A stretch of 64,000 nucleotides of DNA from positions 93,501 to 157,500 of the forward strand of contig JAURJT010000035.1 in NCBI GenBank assembly GCA_030832095.1. Direction: 5' to 3'. The notes under the pieces are model-generated. The model ran no database searches, had not been told where the DNA came from, and saw only the letters and a program-made list of their open reading frames with translations. The position numbers and the translations under genes are program-made. This document shows positions 9,262 through 20,082 of the stretch, piece by piece. Position 1 is the stretch's first letter. Each line of letters opens with the position of its first letter. The stretch comes from Gammaproteobacteria bacterium (lineage in GTDB: Bacteria; Pseudomonadota; Gammaproteobacteria; Burkholderiales; Burkholderiaceae_B).

Positions 9262-12126
9262 CTACGCATACGCCTCAATCGGCAAACACGCGCACACCAA
9301 ATTACGATCACCCCACGCATTATCGACACGGCCGACTGGTGGCCAATACTTGTTGTCACGCAAACTGGCCACGGGATAAGCCGCTTGTTGCCGCGGATAA
9401 TCGTGATGCCAGTCTTCAGCGAGCAGCATCTGCGCCGTGTGTGGCGCATTCTTGAGTACGTTATCAGTGGCATCTCGCTCGCCTCGCTCGATTTGAGCAA
9501 TTTCTTGGCGAATCGCAATCATGGCATCGACAAAGCGATCGAGTTCGGCCAACCCCTCAGACTCAGTTGGCTCAACCATCAAGGTACCCGCCACTGGAAA
9601 ACTCATGGTGGGTGCATGAAAACCGTAATCCATCAAGCGCTTAGCAATGTCTTCAGCCGAAATGCCCGAGGCTTCTTTGATATCGTGCATATCAAGAATG
9701 CATTCATGTGCCACACGCCCGTTACGGCCGCTGTACAGCACGGGATAGTGTCCGGCCAAGCGACGCGCAATGTAGTTGGCACTTAAGATCGCAACCTCTG
9801 TGGCACGACGCAACCCCGCAGCACCCATCAAGGAAATGTACACAAACGGAATCGGCAAAATACTGGCCGAACCAAAGGGTGCCGCTGAGACTGGGCCAAC
9901 CGGCACATTGCCAGACAGCCTGCCGTTTTCAGCAACAACACCGGGTAAGAACGGCGCCAAATGCGCGCGCACACCGACCGGGCCAACACCGGGCCCACCG
10001 CCGCCATGCGGGATGCAGAACGTCTTGTGCAGGTTCAGGTGCGATACGTCTGAGCCAAATTTACCTGGCTGAGCAACTCCGACCATGGCGTTCATGTTCG
10101 CGCCATCCATGTAAACCTGCCCCCCGGCGGCATGAATCATGTCGCAAATACCTGTGATCGCCTCTTCAAACACACCGTGCGTGGAAGGATAAGTGACCAT
10201 CAAGGCGGCTAAACGCTCGCCCGCCTGAGTAATTTTGGCCTGCAAATCTTCGAGGTCGACGTTGCCGTGTGCGTCAGACTTCACAACTACCACGTGCATC
10301 CCCACCATATTGGCCGAGGCGGGGTTCGTACCATGTGCCGACGAAGGGATCAAACAAATATCACGCTGCGCCTGACCATTGGCACGATGATAGGCACGAA
10401 TCGCGAGTAGCCCTGCATACTCCCCTTGCGCGCCAGAGTTTGGCTGCAAGCTGATCGCATCGTAGCCAGTGATTTCGCACAAGTCTTTTGACAAACGCTC
10501 GATCATGGTTTGATAACCACGGGTCTGCTCGGCCGGCGCAAAAGGATGAATACTCGCAAACTCAGGCCAAGTCACCGGAATCATTTCAACGGTCGCGTTG
10601 AGCTTCATGGTGCAAGATCCAAGCGGGATCATCGTACGATCAAGCGCTAAATCTTTATCTGACAATTTACGCAGGTAACGCAACATGTCGGTTTCGGATT
10701 GAATACTTGAAAAAACTGGATGGCTCAAAATCGCCTGTTTGCGCTTCACAGCGCCAGGAATGCCAGGCAAGCCGGTGAGTGATGCGGGGATTGCCGGCGC
10801 AGCTTTGCCAAGGACATCGGCAAAGAGTGCAACCAGTTGTTCAAGGTCGCCAGCCGTCACCGTTTCATCGAGCGAGATCGAAAGTTGCGTTGCATTCACA
10901 TGACGAAAGTTGATGCGAGCAGAGCGTGCCGTTTGCAAGATTGTGTCTGTTTGTGCACCCGTGTTTAATAACAAGGTGTCAAAAAACGTGTCGTTAACAA
11001 CCTGAACGCCCAACGAGGTCAAGGCTTGACCTAGCAGCGCGGTCGCGTGCTGTACGCGAGTGGCCATCGCCGCAAGTCCCTTAGGGCCATGCCACAACGC
11101 ATACATACTCGACATCACAGCAAGCAACACCTGCGCGGTACAAATATTTGACGTGGCTTTTTCGCGGCGAATATGTTGCTCACGAGTTTGCAAAGCCAGC
11201 CGTAGCGCTGGATTACCGTGCGAGTCTTTTGACACGCCAACCAAACGGCCGGGCATATTGCGCTTAAACGCATCTTTGCAGGCCATAAAGCCCGCGTGGG
11301 GGCCGCCAAAACCAAAGGGCACACCGAAGCGTTGCGCCGAACCAATGGCGATGTCAGCATCCCAATGCCCTGGGGGCTCAAGCAAGGTCAGCGCCAAGAG
11401 GTCTGTGGCACAGGCCACCACACCACCTTTTGCATGCACCTGAGCCGTCAACGCGCGGTAGTCAGCGACCGAGCCTAGCGAGTGCGGATATTGCACCAGT
11501 AACCCAAAACAATCTGGCACAGCTTTGAGTTCATCACCCACGACCACGTCAATATCCAAGCCATCGGCGCGAGTACGAATCACTTCGATGGTTTGGGGGT
11601 GACAATGTTGCGAAACAAAAAATACTTTGCTAGCCGCTTGTGAAGCTCTGCGCGCCAGCGTCATCGCCTCAGCCGCCGCCGTGCCCTCGTCAAGCAACGA
11701 GGCATTTGAAATATCAAGCCCTGTCAGGTCCGCCACCATCGTTTGATAGTTCAAGATCGCCTCAAGGCGTCCTTGAGAGATCTCGGGTTGATAGGGCGTG
11801 TACGCCGTGTACCACGCCGGGTTTTCAAGGATATTGCGCAAAATGACGTTGGGCGTATGCGTGCCGTAATAGCCCTGACCGATGTAATTGCGAAAGACCT
11901 GATTGCCCGCCGCGATTTTTTTCATCTCAGCTAGCACGTCGGCCTCGGCACGCGGGGCAGCAAGATTAAGCTCGCGCGTCATGCGAATGTTGGCGGGCAC
12001 CACCTCTTGCATCAAGGCCTCAAGACTGGGCGCCTCGATTGCCGCAAGCATGTGTTGTTGATCAGCCTCGCTGGGGCCGATATGGCGGGGAATAAATTCG
12101 CCTGAGGTATCCATAGCATTTGACAT
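9262..12126 (-). CDS. gcvP: Glycine dehydrogenase (aminomethyl-transferring), P protein
   Basis: 954 residues, the undivided form of the P protein. PLP-binding lysine is in [18 protein letters not shown], flanked by the usual glycine-rich loop; the N-terminal half has the paired domain start [16 protein letters not shown]. It decarboxylates glycine and passes the aminomethyl group to lipoyl-GcvH. The frame is open to 12264, but [11 protein letters not shown] at 12126 is chosen because AAGG sits about 7 bp upstream and gcvH ends only 10 bp before. It is the last gene of the riboswitch-controlled operon. Confidence 0.96.
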   Translation of the reverse strand: MSNAMDTSGEFIPRHIGPSEADQQHMLAAIEAPSLEALMQEVVPANIRMTRELNLAAPRAEADVLAEMKKIAAGNQVFRNYIGQGYYGTHTPNVILRNILENPAWYTAYTPYQPEISQGRLEAILNYQTMVADLTGLDISNASLLDEGTAAAEAMTLARRASQAASKVFFVSQHCHPQTIEVIRTRADGLDIDVVVGDELKAVPDCFGLLVQYPHSLGSVADYRALTAQVHAKGGVVACATDLLALTLLEPPGHWDADIAIGSAQRFGVPFGFGGPHAGFMACKDAFKRNMPGRLVGVSKDSHGNPALRLALQTREQHIRREKATSNICTAQVLLAVMSSMYALWHGPKGLAAMATRVQHATALLGQALTSLGVQVVNDTFFDTLLLNTGAQTDTILQTARSARINFRHVNATQLSISLDETVTAGDLEQLVALFADVLGKAAPAIPASLTGLPGIPGAVKRKQAILSHPVFSSIQSETDMLRYLRKLSDKDLALDRTMIPLGSCTMKLNATVEMIPVTWPEFASIHPFAPAEQTRGYQTMIERLSKDLCEITGYDAISLQPNSGAQGEYAGLLAIRAYHRANGQAQRDICLIPSSAHGTNPASANMVGMHVVVVKSDAHGNVDLEDLQAKITQAGERLAALMVTYPSTHGVFEEAITGICDMIHAAGGQVYMDGANMNAMVGVAQPGKFGSDVSHLNLHKTFCIPHGGGGPGVGPVGVRAHLAPFLPGVVAENGRLSGNVPVGPVSAAPFGSASILPIPFVYISLMGAAGLRRATEVAILSANYIARRLAGHYPVLYSGRNGRVAHECILDMHDIKEASGISAEDIAKRLMDYGFHAPTMSFPVAGTLMVEPTESEGLAELDRFVDAMIAIRQEIAQIERGERDATDNVLKNAPHTAQMLLAEDWHHDYPRQQAAYPVASLRDNKYWPPVGRVDNAWGDRNLVCACLPIEAYA

Positions 12127-12136
12127 AGTGGTGGCC

Positions 12137-12517
12137 TTAACTTGCGTCTGCGACAGCCTGATAGCCTGCTGCATCGAGCAAGCCATCGACGTCGGCGGGA
12201 TTATTGGCTTTGATTTTGAAAATCCAAGTGTTGTAAGGAGAAGCGTTGATGGCTTCGGGCGCATCGTTCAACGCCTCGTTAAAGCCAACAATTTCACCTG
12301 CAACAGGTGCGTAAATATCAGAGGCCGCTTTGACTGACTCAACAACGCCTGCAGTCGCACCCGCTGCGAGTTTGGCGCCCACTTTTACGTCACCCACAAA
12401 AACCAAATCACCGAGCTGCTCTTGCGCAGGGCCAGTAATACCGACCAACATGACATCGCCCTCGGCCTTAATCCATTCGTGGCTCGCTGCGTATTTACGA
12501 TCGTTAGGAATGCTCAT
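12137..12517 (-). CDS. gcvH: Glycine cleavage system H protein
   Basis: 126 residues. The lipoylated lysine is in [14 protein letters not shown], the canonical position. N-terminal [17 protein letters not shown] matches the family. It carries the aminomethyl group between GcvP and GcvT. It lies 185 bp after gcvT and 10 bp before gcvP. Confidence 0.97.
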   Translation of the reverse strand: MSIPNDRKYAASHEWIKAEGDVMLVGITGPAQEQLGDLVFVGDVKVGAKLAAGATAGVVESVKAASDIYAPVAGEIVGFNEALNDAPEAINASPYNTWIFKIKANNPADVDGLLDAAGYQAVADAS

Positions 12518-12702
12518 GAAAGTCTCCTGAAATTTTTGGGATTCGGTACAGTCGAAAAGAATAAAGTTTGAAAATTTAAAATCTTGGATCTATGGCAACT
12601 CGTATCACTTAAAACTTGTTTTGCTCACAGCTCTTATTACTTACAACTTTTTTGTTCGCAGTTCGCGCACTGATAATGCGAGCCACTCATTTCTGAGGTG
12701 GC

Positions 12703-13806
12703 TTACTTTGCGTGCACGACCTCAGCACCCTGACGAACAAAGGGCAGCTTGCAGACCTCGGCAGGCACCCACTTGCCACGAATATCAATCTCAACGTGAT
12801 CGCCCACCTCGACACCCAGCGGCAAACGTGCGAAACCAATCGAAACACCCAGCGTTGGCGACATCGTGCCGCTTGTCACCTCACCTAAACCATCATCGGT
12901 GCGCACTGCCATGTGTGCGCGCATCACGCCGCGGTCTAATAGTTTGAGCCCGATAAACACTTTGGGATCCGCAAACTGCTTCAGCGCCTTGCGGCCAATA
13001 AAGAACCGCTCTGGGTCTTTAAGCGAAACCGTCCAGGTCAGACCGGCTTGATTAGGATGAGTCAGTTCATCCATATCCTGACCGTACAAATTCATACCCG
13101 CCTCTAAGCGCAGCGTATCGCGCGCGCCCAAGCCGCAAGGGTGAACCTGTTGACCAATCAGGTCGGCCCATAGTTGGGCAACCTCAGTTGCCGGCAACAC
13201 GATCTCAAAACCGTCTTCGCCGGTGTAACCCGTGCGAGCCACCAACACGTCACCCACAAAGACCGCAGCACAGAACACACCCAGGTTTTGCGTAGCCGCT
13301 TGCCAGGCCGGGCGTGCCGCCCAGACTTTTGCACGAGCATTGGGGCCCTGTACCGCCACCATCGCCAGATCGCGGCGCGGCGTCACGGTGACTTGAAATT
13401 TTTCGGCAGCGACCACCCGTTGCATCCAGGCGATATCTTTATCTGCGGTACCTGCATTGACCACCAAGCGCCATTGCGTTGCCGTGAAAAAATACACGAT
13501 CAAGTCGTCAATCACGCCTCCCTCAGGATTCAACATACAGGAGTAAAGCGCTTTGCCAGGCTGTGTCAACTTAGAGACATCATTGGCAACCAGTCTGCGT
13601 AAAAACGCAGTCGCATCGGCGCCGGTCACATCAACATTCAACATGTGCGAGACATCAAAAATGCCAGCGTCGCGTCGCACAGCATGATGTTCTTCGATTT
13701 GCGAGCCGTAGTTAACTGGCATATCCCAGCCACCAAAATCGACCATGCGCGCACCTGACTTGACATGCGTCTCGTGCAGAGGCGTGCGTTTTAACGTAGC
13801 AGACAT
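12703..13806 (-). CDS. gcvT: Aminomethyltransferase (T protein)
   Basis: 367 residues. The start [43 protein letters not shown] and the folate-binding aspartate region [14 protein letters not shown] identify GcvT, which releases ammonia and makes methylene-tetrahydrofolate. It is the first gene of gcvT-gcvH-gcvP and lies 80 bp downstream of the second glycine aptamer; GGAG is about 6 bp before the ATG. Confidence 0.97.
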   Translation of the reverse strand: MSATLKRTPLHETHVKSGARMVDFGGWDMPVNYGSQIEEHHAVRRDAGIFDVSHMLNVDVTGADATAFLRRLVANDVSKLTQPGKALYSCMLNPEGGVIDDLIVYFFTATQWRLVVNAGTADKDIAWMQRVVAAEKFQVTVTPRRDLAMVAVQGPNARAKVWAARPAWQAATQNLGVFCAAVFVGDVLVARTGYTGEDGFEIVLPATEVAQLWADLIGQQVHPCGLGARDTLRLEAGMNLYGQDMDELTHPNQAGLTWTVSLKDPERFFIGRKALKQFADPKVFIGLKLLDRGVMRAHMAVRTDDGLGEVTSGTMSPTLGVSIGFARLPLGVEVGDHVEIDIRGKWVPAEVCKLPFVRQGAEVVHAK

Positions 13807-13885
13807 GGAAAAGCTCCAGAACAGTCAAAGGACGAACGGTTTAAACGCCCACGTCTAACGTAAGCATTTGCACCAGCGTTCGCCC

Positions 13886-13977
13886 CTCTGTCCTTTTGCC
13901 TGAGAGTTGCCCTGCAAGAAGCAGGTGTGCACCTTCGGCGCCCGTTTTGGCCTATAGGGCCGCGGGTCTCTCCAGAG
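13886..13977 (-). promoter_or_regulatory. Glycine riboswitch, second (gene-proximal) aptamer
   Basis: On the minus strand the element reads CTCTGGAGAGACC, then the core GCCGAAGGTGCA, then CTCTCAGGCAAAAGGACAGAG. These are the three conserved blocks of the glycine aptamer, and the ends pair as P1 (CTCTG with CAGAG). It lies directly upstream of gcvT and should sense glycine to turn on its cleavage. Confidence 0.93.
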
Positions 13978-14019
13978 TGTTGTGTTGTTGCATGCCTGTA
14001 AAACATGCAACATTGCAGA

Positions 14020-14113
14020 TTGCGGTATGGGAAGCCTGAGCGATTCTGGGCGAATTGCGCCTTCGGCGGCAAACTAGGGCAACAATGACGCTACCCGCTG
14101 CACTCTCCCGCAA
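14020..14113 (-). promoter_or_regulatory. Glycine riboswitch, first aptamer (diverged 3' block)
   Basis: A second copy of the glycine-aptamer plan lies just upstream: TTGCGGGAGAG, then GCCGCCGAAGGCGCAA, then CGCTCAGGCTTCCCATACCGCAA on the minus strand in pieces. P1 pairs perfectly (TTGCGG with CCGCAA). The 3' block differs from the usual CAGGCAAAAGGAC. About 42 bp separate it from aptamer 2, and that linker contains an 8-bp hairpin at 13987-14011 (GTTGCATG / CATGCAAC). The arrangement is a tandem glycine riboswitch with an unusually long linker. Confidence 0.75.
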
Positions 14114-14222
14114 ACTGCGTTCACAGCGCTGCCATCGTACCGCGAAACTACGACCTCGGACAACCCGCTCTGTATATTTGCCACCGATGTCTTTTTTTGC
14201 CGCTTGAGCCGCACCTGTCCCT

Positions 14223-15419
14223 TCAAAGGCTGCGCCCACACGCCACGGCAGAGGCCCACGCCCACTGAAAGTTATAGCCACCCAACCAGCCTGTCACATC
14301 GACCGCTTCGCCGATAAAGTGCAAGCCAGGTACCGTTTTAGCCTGCATGCTGCGTTGATCGAGCCCTTTGGTATCGACGCCGCCCCGCATCACTTCGGCC
14401 TTTTTATAACCAGCGGTACCGTCCGGGATCAACGACCAAGACTGTATGCGTGCGGCAAGTTCGCGCAACAGGCGATCAGGCGCATCGGCAATACGCAGGG
14501 CAGCCTGCTCGCCCAGCCATTTTTCAGCAAGGCGCTTAGGCCAAAGCCCACCCAGCAAATTACCCAATTGTTGGCGCCCACCCGACTTCGCCTCAAGTAG
14601 CGCCGCTGTCATATCCTGACCGGGCGCTAAATCAAGCCGAATGGCCTCACCCTGTTGCCAGTAGCTTGAAATCTGCAAAATCCCTGGCCCTGAGAGGCCG
14701 CGGTGAGTAAACAACACATCTTCAAGAAATGCAGGTGCGTTGCGCCCGGCCCCAGTTGAAATTTTTGCTTCAAGCGCCAGTCCGCTCAACTCACCGAACT
14801 CAGCCCATTGCACACCATCAAAGGTCAAGGGGACGAGCGCCGGCCGAGGCTCAACAACTTTTAGGCCAAACTGGCGTGCGATTTTTAAACCGTAATCGGT
14901 TGCTCCGAGTTGAGGGATCGCCAAGCCACCCGTCGCGATCACGACTTTATCGACCCGCAAAAGCCCTTCTGAGGTTGCAAGTTCAAAGCCACTTTCAGCA
15001 CCCGACTCGACGCGCGTGATCTGTTGCACTGTGCAAGGCATGCGCCATTGCACAGTGCCCAACTCGCACTCGGCGCGCAGCATCTCGATAATATCTTCAC
15101 TGCTGCGATCGCAAAATAACTGCCCTCGATGCTTCTCGTGCCAGGCGATGTTGTAGCGCCCCATCAGAGCAATAAAATCTTGCGGTGAATAGCCGGCTAA
15201 CGCCGACTTACAGAAATGAGGGTTGTTCGAAATAAAGTTTTCGGGCGCGACGGTTCGATTCGTGAAGTTGCAGCGCCCCCCGCCAGAGATACGGATTTTT
15301 TCGGCCAGTTTTTCTGCGTGATCAATCAACACCACCCGACGCCCACGCTGCGCGGCCACTGCCGCGCACATCATGCCGGCCGCACCCGCGCCAATTACCG
15401 CGACATCAAAGTTCTGCAT
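14223..15419 (-). CDS. NAD(P)/FAD-dependent oxidoreductase, HI0933/BaiN family
   Basis: 398 residues. The FAD-binding Rossmann motif VAVIGAGAAGMMCAAVAA is at the N-terminus, followed by RISGGGRCNFTN, the hallmark of the HI0933-like flavoprotein family, and a C-terminal GEAVDVTGWLGGYNFQWAWASA. Physiological substrate is not known. It lies between the decarboxylase gene and the glycine operon on the same strand but is separated from both by gaps. Confidence 0.88.
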   Translation of the reverse strand: MQNFDVAVIGAGAAGMMCAAVAAQRGRRVVLIDHAEKLAEKIRISGGGRCNFTNRTVAPENFISNNPHFCKSALAGYSPQDFIALMGRYNIAWHEKHRGQLFCDRSSEDIIEMLRAECELGTVQWRMPCTVQQITRVESGAESGFELATSEGLLRVDKVVIATGGLAIPQLGATDYGLKIARQFGLKVVEPRPALVPLTFDGVQWAEFGELSGLALEAKISTGAGRNAPAFLEDVLFTHRGLSGPGILQISSYWQQGEAIRLDLAPGQDMTAALLEAKSGGRQQLGNLLGGLWPKRLAEKWLGEQAALRIADAPDRLLRELAARIQSWSLIPDGTAGYKKAEVMRGGVDTKGLDQRSMQAKTVPGLHFIGEAVDVTGWLGGYNFQWAWASAVACGRSL

Positions 15420-15506
15420 CTAACCAGCCTACAAGCAAAGTGCTGCATTGAACTCGCCCCTTAGCAACGCCCTGCTTCGAACACGCCTTCCAGCTAAGCG
15501 CTGCCT

Positions 15507-17777
15507 TCAACTCGCCGGCTGCTCGAGTAAACAATCAACGTAGTAGCGTTTGTCGCCATTGGGCAAAATCTCTTCAGCTAAACCATGAATATAGGTTTCA
15601 AAGCCCGGAAATTTTTCGTTAAATGAACGGGCGAACTGCAAATATTGCACAATGGTTTTATTAAAGCGCTCGCCCGGGATCAGCAACGGAATACCCGGAG
15701 GGTAAGGCGTCAACAATACACCGGTGACGCGACCCTCAAGTTGATCGATCGACACACGCTCGACCTCGCGATGTGCCATTTGAGCAAACGCATCAGAGGG
15801 CTTCAGCGCAGGCACCATATCGCTCAGATACATCTCGGTCGTTAACCGCGCCACGTCGTGTTTACGATATTCAGCGTGAATCTGCTGGCACAGGTCGCGT
15901 AAGCCCATGCGTTCGTACTGGCGATGACCCTTGCAATAGTCGGGCAAAATTCGCCACATTGGCTGGTTGCGATCGTAGTCATCTTTAAACTGCTGCAACG
16001 CCGTCAGCAGCGTGTTCCAGCGACCTTTGGTAATGCCAATCGTAAACAAGATAAAAAACGAATACAGGCCTGTCTTTTCTACCACCACACCATGCTCAGT
16101 CAAAAACTTCGAGACCAGCGCTGCCGGGATACCGGTTTCACCAAAACTGCCTGACATATCCAAACCAGGCGTCACAATCGTTGCCTTGATCGGATCGAGC
16201 ATATTGAAGCCTTCGGCTAAATCGCCAAAGCCGTGCCAATGATCGTTCGATTTGAGTACCCAATCAGCCTGTTCACCCACACCGCGCGGCGCAAGATAGT
16301 CTGGCCCCCACACGGTAAACCACCAGTCATCGTCACCGTATTCAAGATCCACCTTGCGCATCGCGCGCCTAAAATCCAGAGCTTCGCGAATACTTTCTTC
16401 AACCAGCGCAGAGCCCCCCGGGGCCTCCATCATCGCAGCGGCCACATCGCACGAGGCGATGATCGCGTACTGCGGCGAGGTCGAGGTGTGCATCAAATAC
16501 GCCTCGTTAAAAATATTGCGATCGAGCTTACGGGTTTCGGGCTCTTGCACAATGATCTGCGACGCCTGCGAAATACCGGCCAATAACTTATGCGTTGAAT
16601 GGGTTGCAAACACCATTGCCTTGCGGCTACGCGGCCGATTCGGCCCGATCGCGTGCATGTCTTGATAAAACTCATGAAACGCCGCATGCGGCAACCATGC
16701 TTCGTCAAAGTGCAAAGTGTCAATGGTGTCGCCGAGCTTGTCTTTAATCATCTCAACGTTGTAAATCACGCCATCGTACGTACTTTGCGTCAGCGTCAAA
16801 ATACGTGGCTGCTTATTTTTGACTTTGCGCGCAAACGGATTTGCATCGATCTTTTTCTGGATGTTTTCAAGCTCAAACTCAGCCAACGGAATCGGCCCAA
16901 TAATACCCATGTGATTGCGCGTAGGCCGCAAAAATACAGGGATCGCGCCCGTCATGGTGATGGCATGTAAGATCGATTTATGACAGTTGCGATCGACCAC
17001 GACAATGTCATCAGCCGCGACGTTGGCGTGCCAGACAACTTTGTTTGAGGTCGAGGTGCCGTTGGTCACAAAGTAGCAGTGATCAGCATGAAAAATACGT
17101 GCGGCGTTTAACTCGGATTCGGCAATCGGGCCCGTGTGATCCAGCAACTGACCAAGTTCATCGACCGCATTACAGACGTCAGCGCGCAACATGTTTTCAC
17201 CAAAAAATTGGTGAAACATTTGACCGACTGGGCTTTTCAAGAAGGCGACGCCTCCTGAGTGCCCAGGGCAATGCCACGAATACGAGCCATCTTGCGCATA
17301 CTTGACCAATTCACGAAAGAACGGCGGCGCCAAGCTATCAACATAGCTACGGGCTTCACGAATGATATGGCGCGCCACAAACTCAGGCGTGTCTTCAAAC
17401 ATATGAATAAAGCCATGCAACTCGCGCAAGATATCGTTGGGGATATGTTCAGAGGTTCGCGTCTCACCGTACAGATAGATTGGGATGTCGGCGTTACGAA
17501 AACGCAATTCGCCAATAAACGTACGCAGGTTTTTAATCGCGCCAGCCACATCCTCAGGCGAATCGATATCAAACTCTTCGTCATCGATCGATAAGATAAA
17601 GGCGCTTGCACGGCTTTGCTGCTGCGCAAACGAACTTAAATCGCCATAGCTTGTGACGCCAATGACTTCCATCCCTTCAGCTTCAATCGCAGAGGCCAAG
17701 GCACGCACACCTAAACCTGAGGCATTTTCAGAACGATAGTCTTCATCGATGATGAAAATAGGAAAGCGAAATTTCAT
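15507..17777 (-). CDS. Arginine/lysine/ornithine decarboxylase (PLP fold type I)
   Basis: 756 residues. The first about 130 residues form the receiver-like wing domain (FPIFIIDEDYRSENASGLG), followed by the PLP-dependent large domain. The Schiff-base lysine is in FATHSTHKLLAGISQ, and CPGHSGGVAFLKSP and LHFDEAWLPHAAFH are conserved cofactor loops. The family removes CO2 from arginine, lysine or ornithine to make a polyamine precursor; sequence alone does not settle which. It is monocistronic as far as seen, 87 bp downstream of dcd. Confidence 0.9.
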   Translation of the reverse strand: MKFRFPIFIIDEDYRSENASGLGVRALASAIEAEGMEVIGVTSYGDLSSFAQQQSRASAFILSIDDEEFDIDSPEDVAGAIKNLRTFIGELRFRNADIPIYLYGETRTSEHIPNDILRELHGFIHMFEDTPEFVARHIIREARSYVDSLAPPFFRELVKYAQDGSYSWHCPGHSGGVAFLKSPVGQMFHQFFGENMLRADVCNAVDELGQLLDHTGPIAESELNAARIFHADHCYFVTNGTSTSNKVVWHANVAADDIVVVDRNCHKSILHAITMTGAIPVFLRPTRNHMGIIGPIPLAEFELENIQKKIDANPFARKVKNKQPRILTLTQSTYDGVIYNVEMIKDKLGDTIDTLHFDEAWLPHAAFHEFYQDMHAIGPNRPRSRKAMVFATHSTHKLLAGISQASQIIVQEPETRKLDRNIFNEAYLMHTSTSPQYAIIASCDVAAAMMEAPGGSALVEESIREALDFRRAMRKVDLEYGDDDWWFTVWGPDYLAPRGVGEQADWVLKSNDHWHGFGDLAEGFNMLDPIKATIVTPGLDMSGSFGETGIPAALVSKFLTEHGVVVEKTGLYSFFILFTIGITKGRWNTLLTALQQFKDDYDRNQPMWRILPDYCKGHRQYERMGLRDLCQQIHAEYRKHDVARLTTEMYLSDMVPALKPSDAFAQMAHREVERVSIDQLEGRVTGVLLTPYPPGIPLLIPGERFNKTIVQYLQFARSFNEKFPGFETYIHGLAEEILPNGDKRYYVDCLLEQPAS

Positions 17778-17862
17778 GCGAACCGCCTCGCAAACGAAGA
17801 AGAGATTAAAGAGGGGCGAATGTAACGCCCGAACATGTTATTGAAATGACAGTCTGGCAAAC

Positions 17863-18429
17863 TCAAGTTTTAGGCAAAGTCACGCCACGTTGACCCTGAT
17901 ACTTGCCGCCCCGATCTTTATACGACGTTGAGCACACCTCGTCGCTTTCAAAAAACAACATCTGCGCGCAGCCTTCACCCGCATAAATTTTGGCGGGTAG
18001 CGGTGTGGTGTTCGAAAATTCGAGTGTCACATGACCCTCCCACTCGGGTTCAAGCGGGGTCACGTTGACGATGATGCCGCAACGTGCGTAGGTGCTTTTG
18101 CCTAAGCAAATCGTTAAGACGCTGCGCGGGATGCGAAAGTATTCAACCGTGCGCGCTAAAGCAAACGAGTTGGGCGGAATAATGCAGATCTCGCCTTTGA
18201 AATCGACAAATGATTTCTCATCGAAGTTTTTAGGGTCAACGATGGTTGAATTGATATTTGTGAAGATTTTGAATTCATTGGCGCAGCGCACGTCATAGCC
18301 GTAGCTACTGGTGCCATAACTGACGATCCGGCCCGATTCGTTTGAACGCACCTGACCCGGTTCAAAAGGCTCGATCATGCCTTCTGACTGTGCCACGCGG
18401 CGAATCCAGTTGTCACTTTTAATACTCAT
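17863..18429 (-). CDS. dcd: dCTP deaminase
   Basis: 188 residues. The start [38 protein letters not shown] and [20 protein letters not shown] are characteristic of Dcd, which converts dCTP to dUTP as the source of dTMP precursor. The frame extends five codons upstream, but the ATG at 18429 has GAGG about 9 bp before it and matches the family start. Confidence 0.96.
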   Translation of the reverse strand: MSIKSDNWIRRVAQSEGMIEPFEPGQVRSNESGRIVSYGTSSYGYDVRCANEFKIFTNINSTIVDPKNFDEKSFVDFKGEICIIPPNSFALARTVEYFRIPRSVLTICLGKSTYARCGIIVNVTPLEPEWEGHVTLEFSNTTPLPAKIYAGEGCAQMLFFESDEVCSTSYKDRGGKYQGQRGVTLPKT

Positions 18430-18599
18430 GACCAAGCGCCTCAATAGTTATCTATGCCAAGAGGGCGGATTTTACCCCCAGACGGCAGGGTCGCGCTGCA
18501 AGAGGCCCGTTAACTCGGTTCGTTTGACCGCAATCGTCTAGACCTCGACTGGCTCAAGCGCGCGCGCCGCACTCTTGAACCCGTGTGATTGGTCAGCGC

Positions 18600-19685
18600 T
18601 CAAACGCGCTTGATCGAGATGGCGCCAAACTTCTCGCTGAGATCCCTGGGCAGGTTAGCCACCCGCGCGGCCAGTCTCAGGGCGATCTCGCGATATAGGC
18701 CGGCGGCCTCACTTTTCGGGTGCGACACCACAATCGGTTGGCCAGCGTCGGCCTGTTCGCGTATTGCCAGCGCCAAGGGTAGGCTACCCAGCCACGGTGC
18801 TTTGTACTCGGTGGCCATGCGCCTTGCCCCGCATTGCCCAAAGATCGGCTCGGCGTGCCCGCACTGGCTACAAATATGTAGCGACATATTTTCAACGATG
18901 CCCAAAATAGGGACATTCACTTTTTCAAACATCTTCAAGCCTTTGCGGGCATCGATCAAGGCAAGGTCTTGGGGCGTGGTGACAATCACCGCGCCCACCA
19001 CGGGCACACTTTGGGCCAGGGTCAAGGCGATATCCCCCGTACCTGGTGGCATATCGATAATTAAGTAATCCAGATCATCCCAAGCAGTTTGGCGCAACAA
19101 CTGCTCAAGCGCCTGAACCACCATGGGGCCGCGCCAAATCGCCGGCGTGTCGTCATTCATCAAAAAACCGATTGAATTCGCCTGCAACCCGTGGCCTAGG
19201 ATCGGAACCATTTTTTTACCGTCAAGACTGGCTGGTTTTACCGATACCCCAAGCAACAGCGGCACACTCGGCCCGTAGATGTCGGCATCCAACAAGCCAA
19301 CACGCGCACCCTCAGCCTGCAGCGCCAAGGCCAGATTGACAGCCGTTGTACTCTTACCGACCCCGCCCTTGCCCGAGGCGACCGCAATAATGTTACGCAC
19401 GCCCTCAACCCGCGTGACACCTGCTTGCACGGCGTGCGCTGCGATTTTGGCGCTGATCTGTACGTCGGGGCTAGACACCCCACGCGCCTTAAGCGCGGCG
19501 TAAATCTGACCGCGTAACGCATCAAGCTGGCTGGTCACCGGATAGCCTAGTTCAACGCGTACGCTGACGTATTCACCCACCAGTTGGATTTGGCTGTCTT
19601 TAACAACCGACCCAATCGAGCGCCCAGTGTTGGGGTCAATCACGGTTTCAAGCCCCTCACGCACCTCGGCCAGCGTTACACTCAT
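18600..19685 (-). CDS. apbC: Fe-S cluster carrier ATPase ApbC/Mrp
   Basis: 361 residues. An N-terminal MIP18/DUF59 domain (about residues 1-85) precedes the ParA-like P-loop GKGGVGKSTTAVNLAL with the deviant Walker motif. The CxxC pair in HICSQCGHAEPIFG binds the bridging Fe-S cluster. The family carries Fe-S clusters to apo-proteins. It is divergent from a small membrane gene 42 bp away. Confidence 0.95.
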   Translation of the reverse strand: MSVTLAEVREGLETVIDPNTGRSIGSVVKDSQIQLVGEYVSVRVELGYPVTSQLDALRGQIYAALKARGVSSPDVQISAKIAAHAVQAGVTRVEGVRNIIAVASGKGGVGKSTTAVNLALALQAEGARVGLLDADIYGPSVPLLLGVSVKPASLDGKKMVPILGHGLQANSIGFLMNDDTPAIWRGPMVVQALEQLLRQTAWDDLDYLIIDMPPGTGDIALTLAQSVPVVGAVIVTTPQDLALIDARKGLKMFEKVNVPILGIVENMSLHICSQCGHAEPIFGQCGARRMATEYKAPWLGSLPLALAIREQADAGQPIVVSHPKSEAAGLYREIALRLAARVANLPRDLSEKFGAISIKRV

Positions 19686-19727
19686 GGGTATTCCTCTGTC
19701 ATGTTTTCCCTATTTTAGGCTTGCAAT

Positions 19728-19997
19728 ATGCTATTTCTACTCCAACGACTAGTTAGGCTTGTAGCGTTTGTCTTCCTAGCGCTAATCGGCATGTTTATGG
19801 CCGTTGTGTTTGTCGCTTCAACCATTGTCGCAGTCGCGATTTTGGTCGTGGTGGCGCGCTTACGAGGCAAAACATTCTCGGCTAAAGAATATTGGATGGC
19901 GCGCAGCGCACGACGCAAACCAATTTTGAAGAGCGGCTCTTTTTCAACGAAAAACAGCGCCGACGTCACCGACGTCAAGGCCCGCGATATTTCTTAA
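19728..19997 (+). CDS. Small membrane protein, unknown
   Basis: 89 residues: about 50 strongly hydrophobic residues forming one long or two short membrane segments (VFLALIGMFMAVVFVAS; TIVAVAILVVVARL), then a basic cytoplasmic-looking tail. I do not recognise the family. It lies divergently from apbC and 85 bp before chrA on the same strand, so the transcript may include the transporter. Codon use resembles the neighbours. Confidence 0.6.
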   Translation: MLFLLQRLVRLVAFVFLALIGMFMAVVFVASTIVAVAILVVVARLRGKTFSAKEYWMARSARRKPILKSGSFSTKNSADVTDVKARDIS

Positions 19998-20082
19998 GCT
20001 CCTCGATTCATCATGCCAGCCTGTTCACGCTTGATTTGTTTGAGCCACAAGTACGCCTAGCCACCATCCATTGCATCGACTC

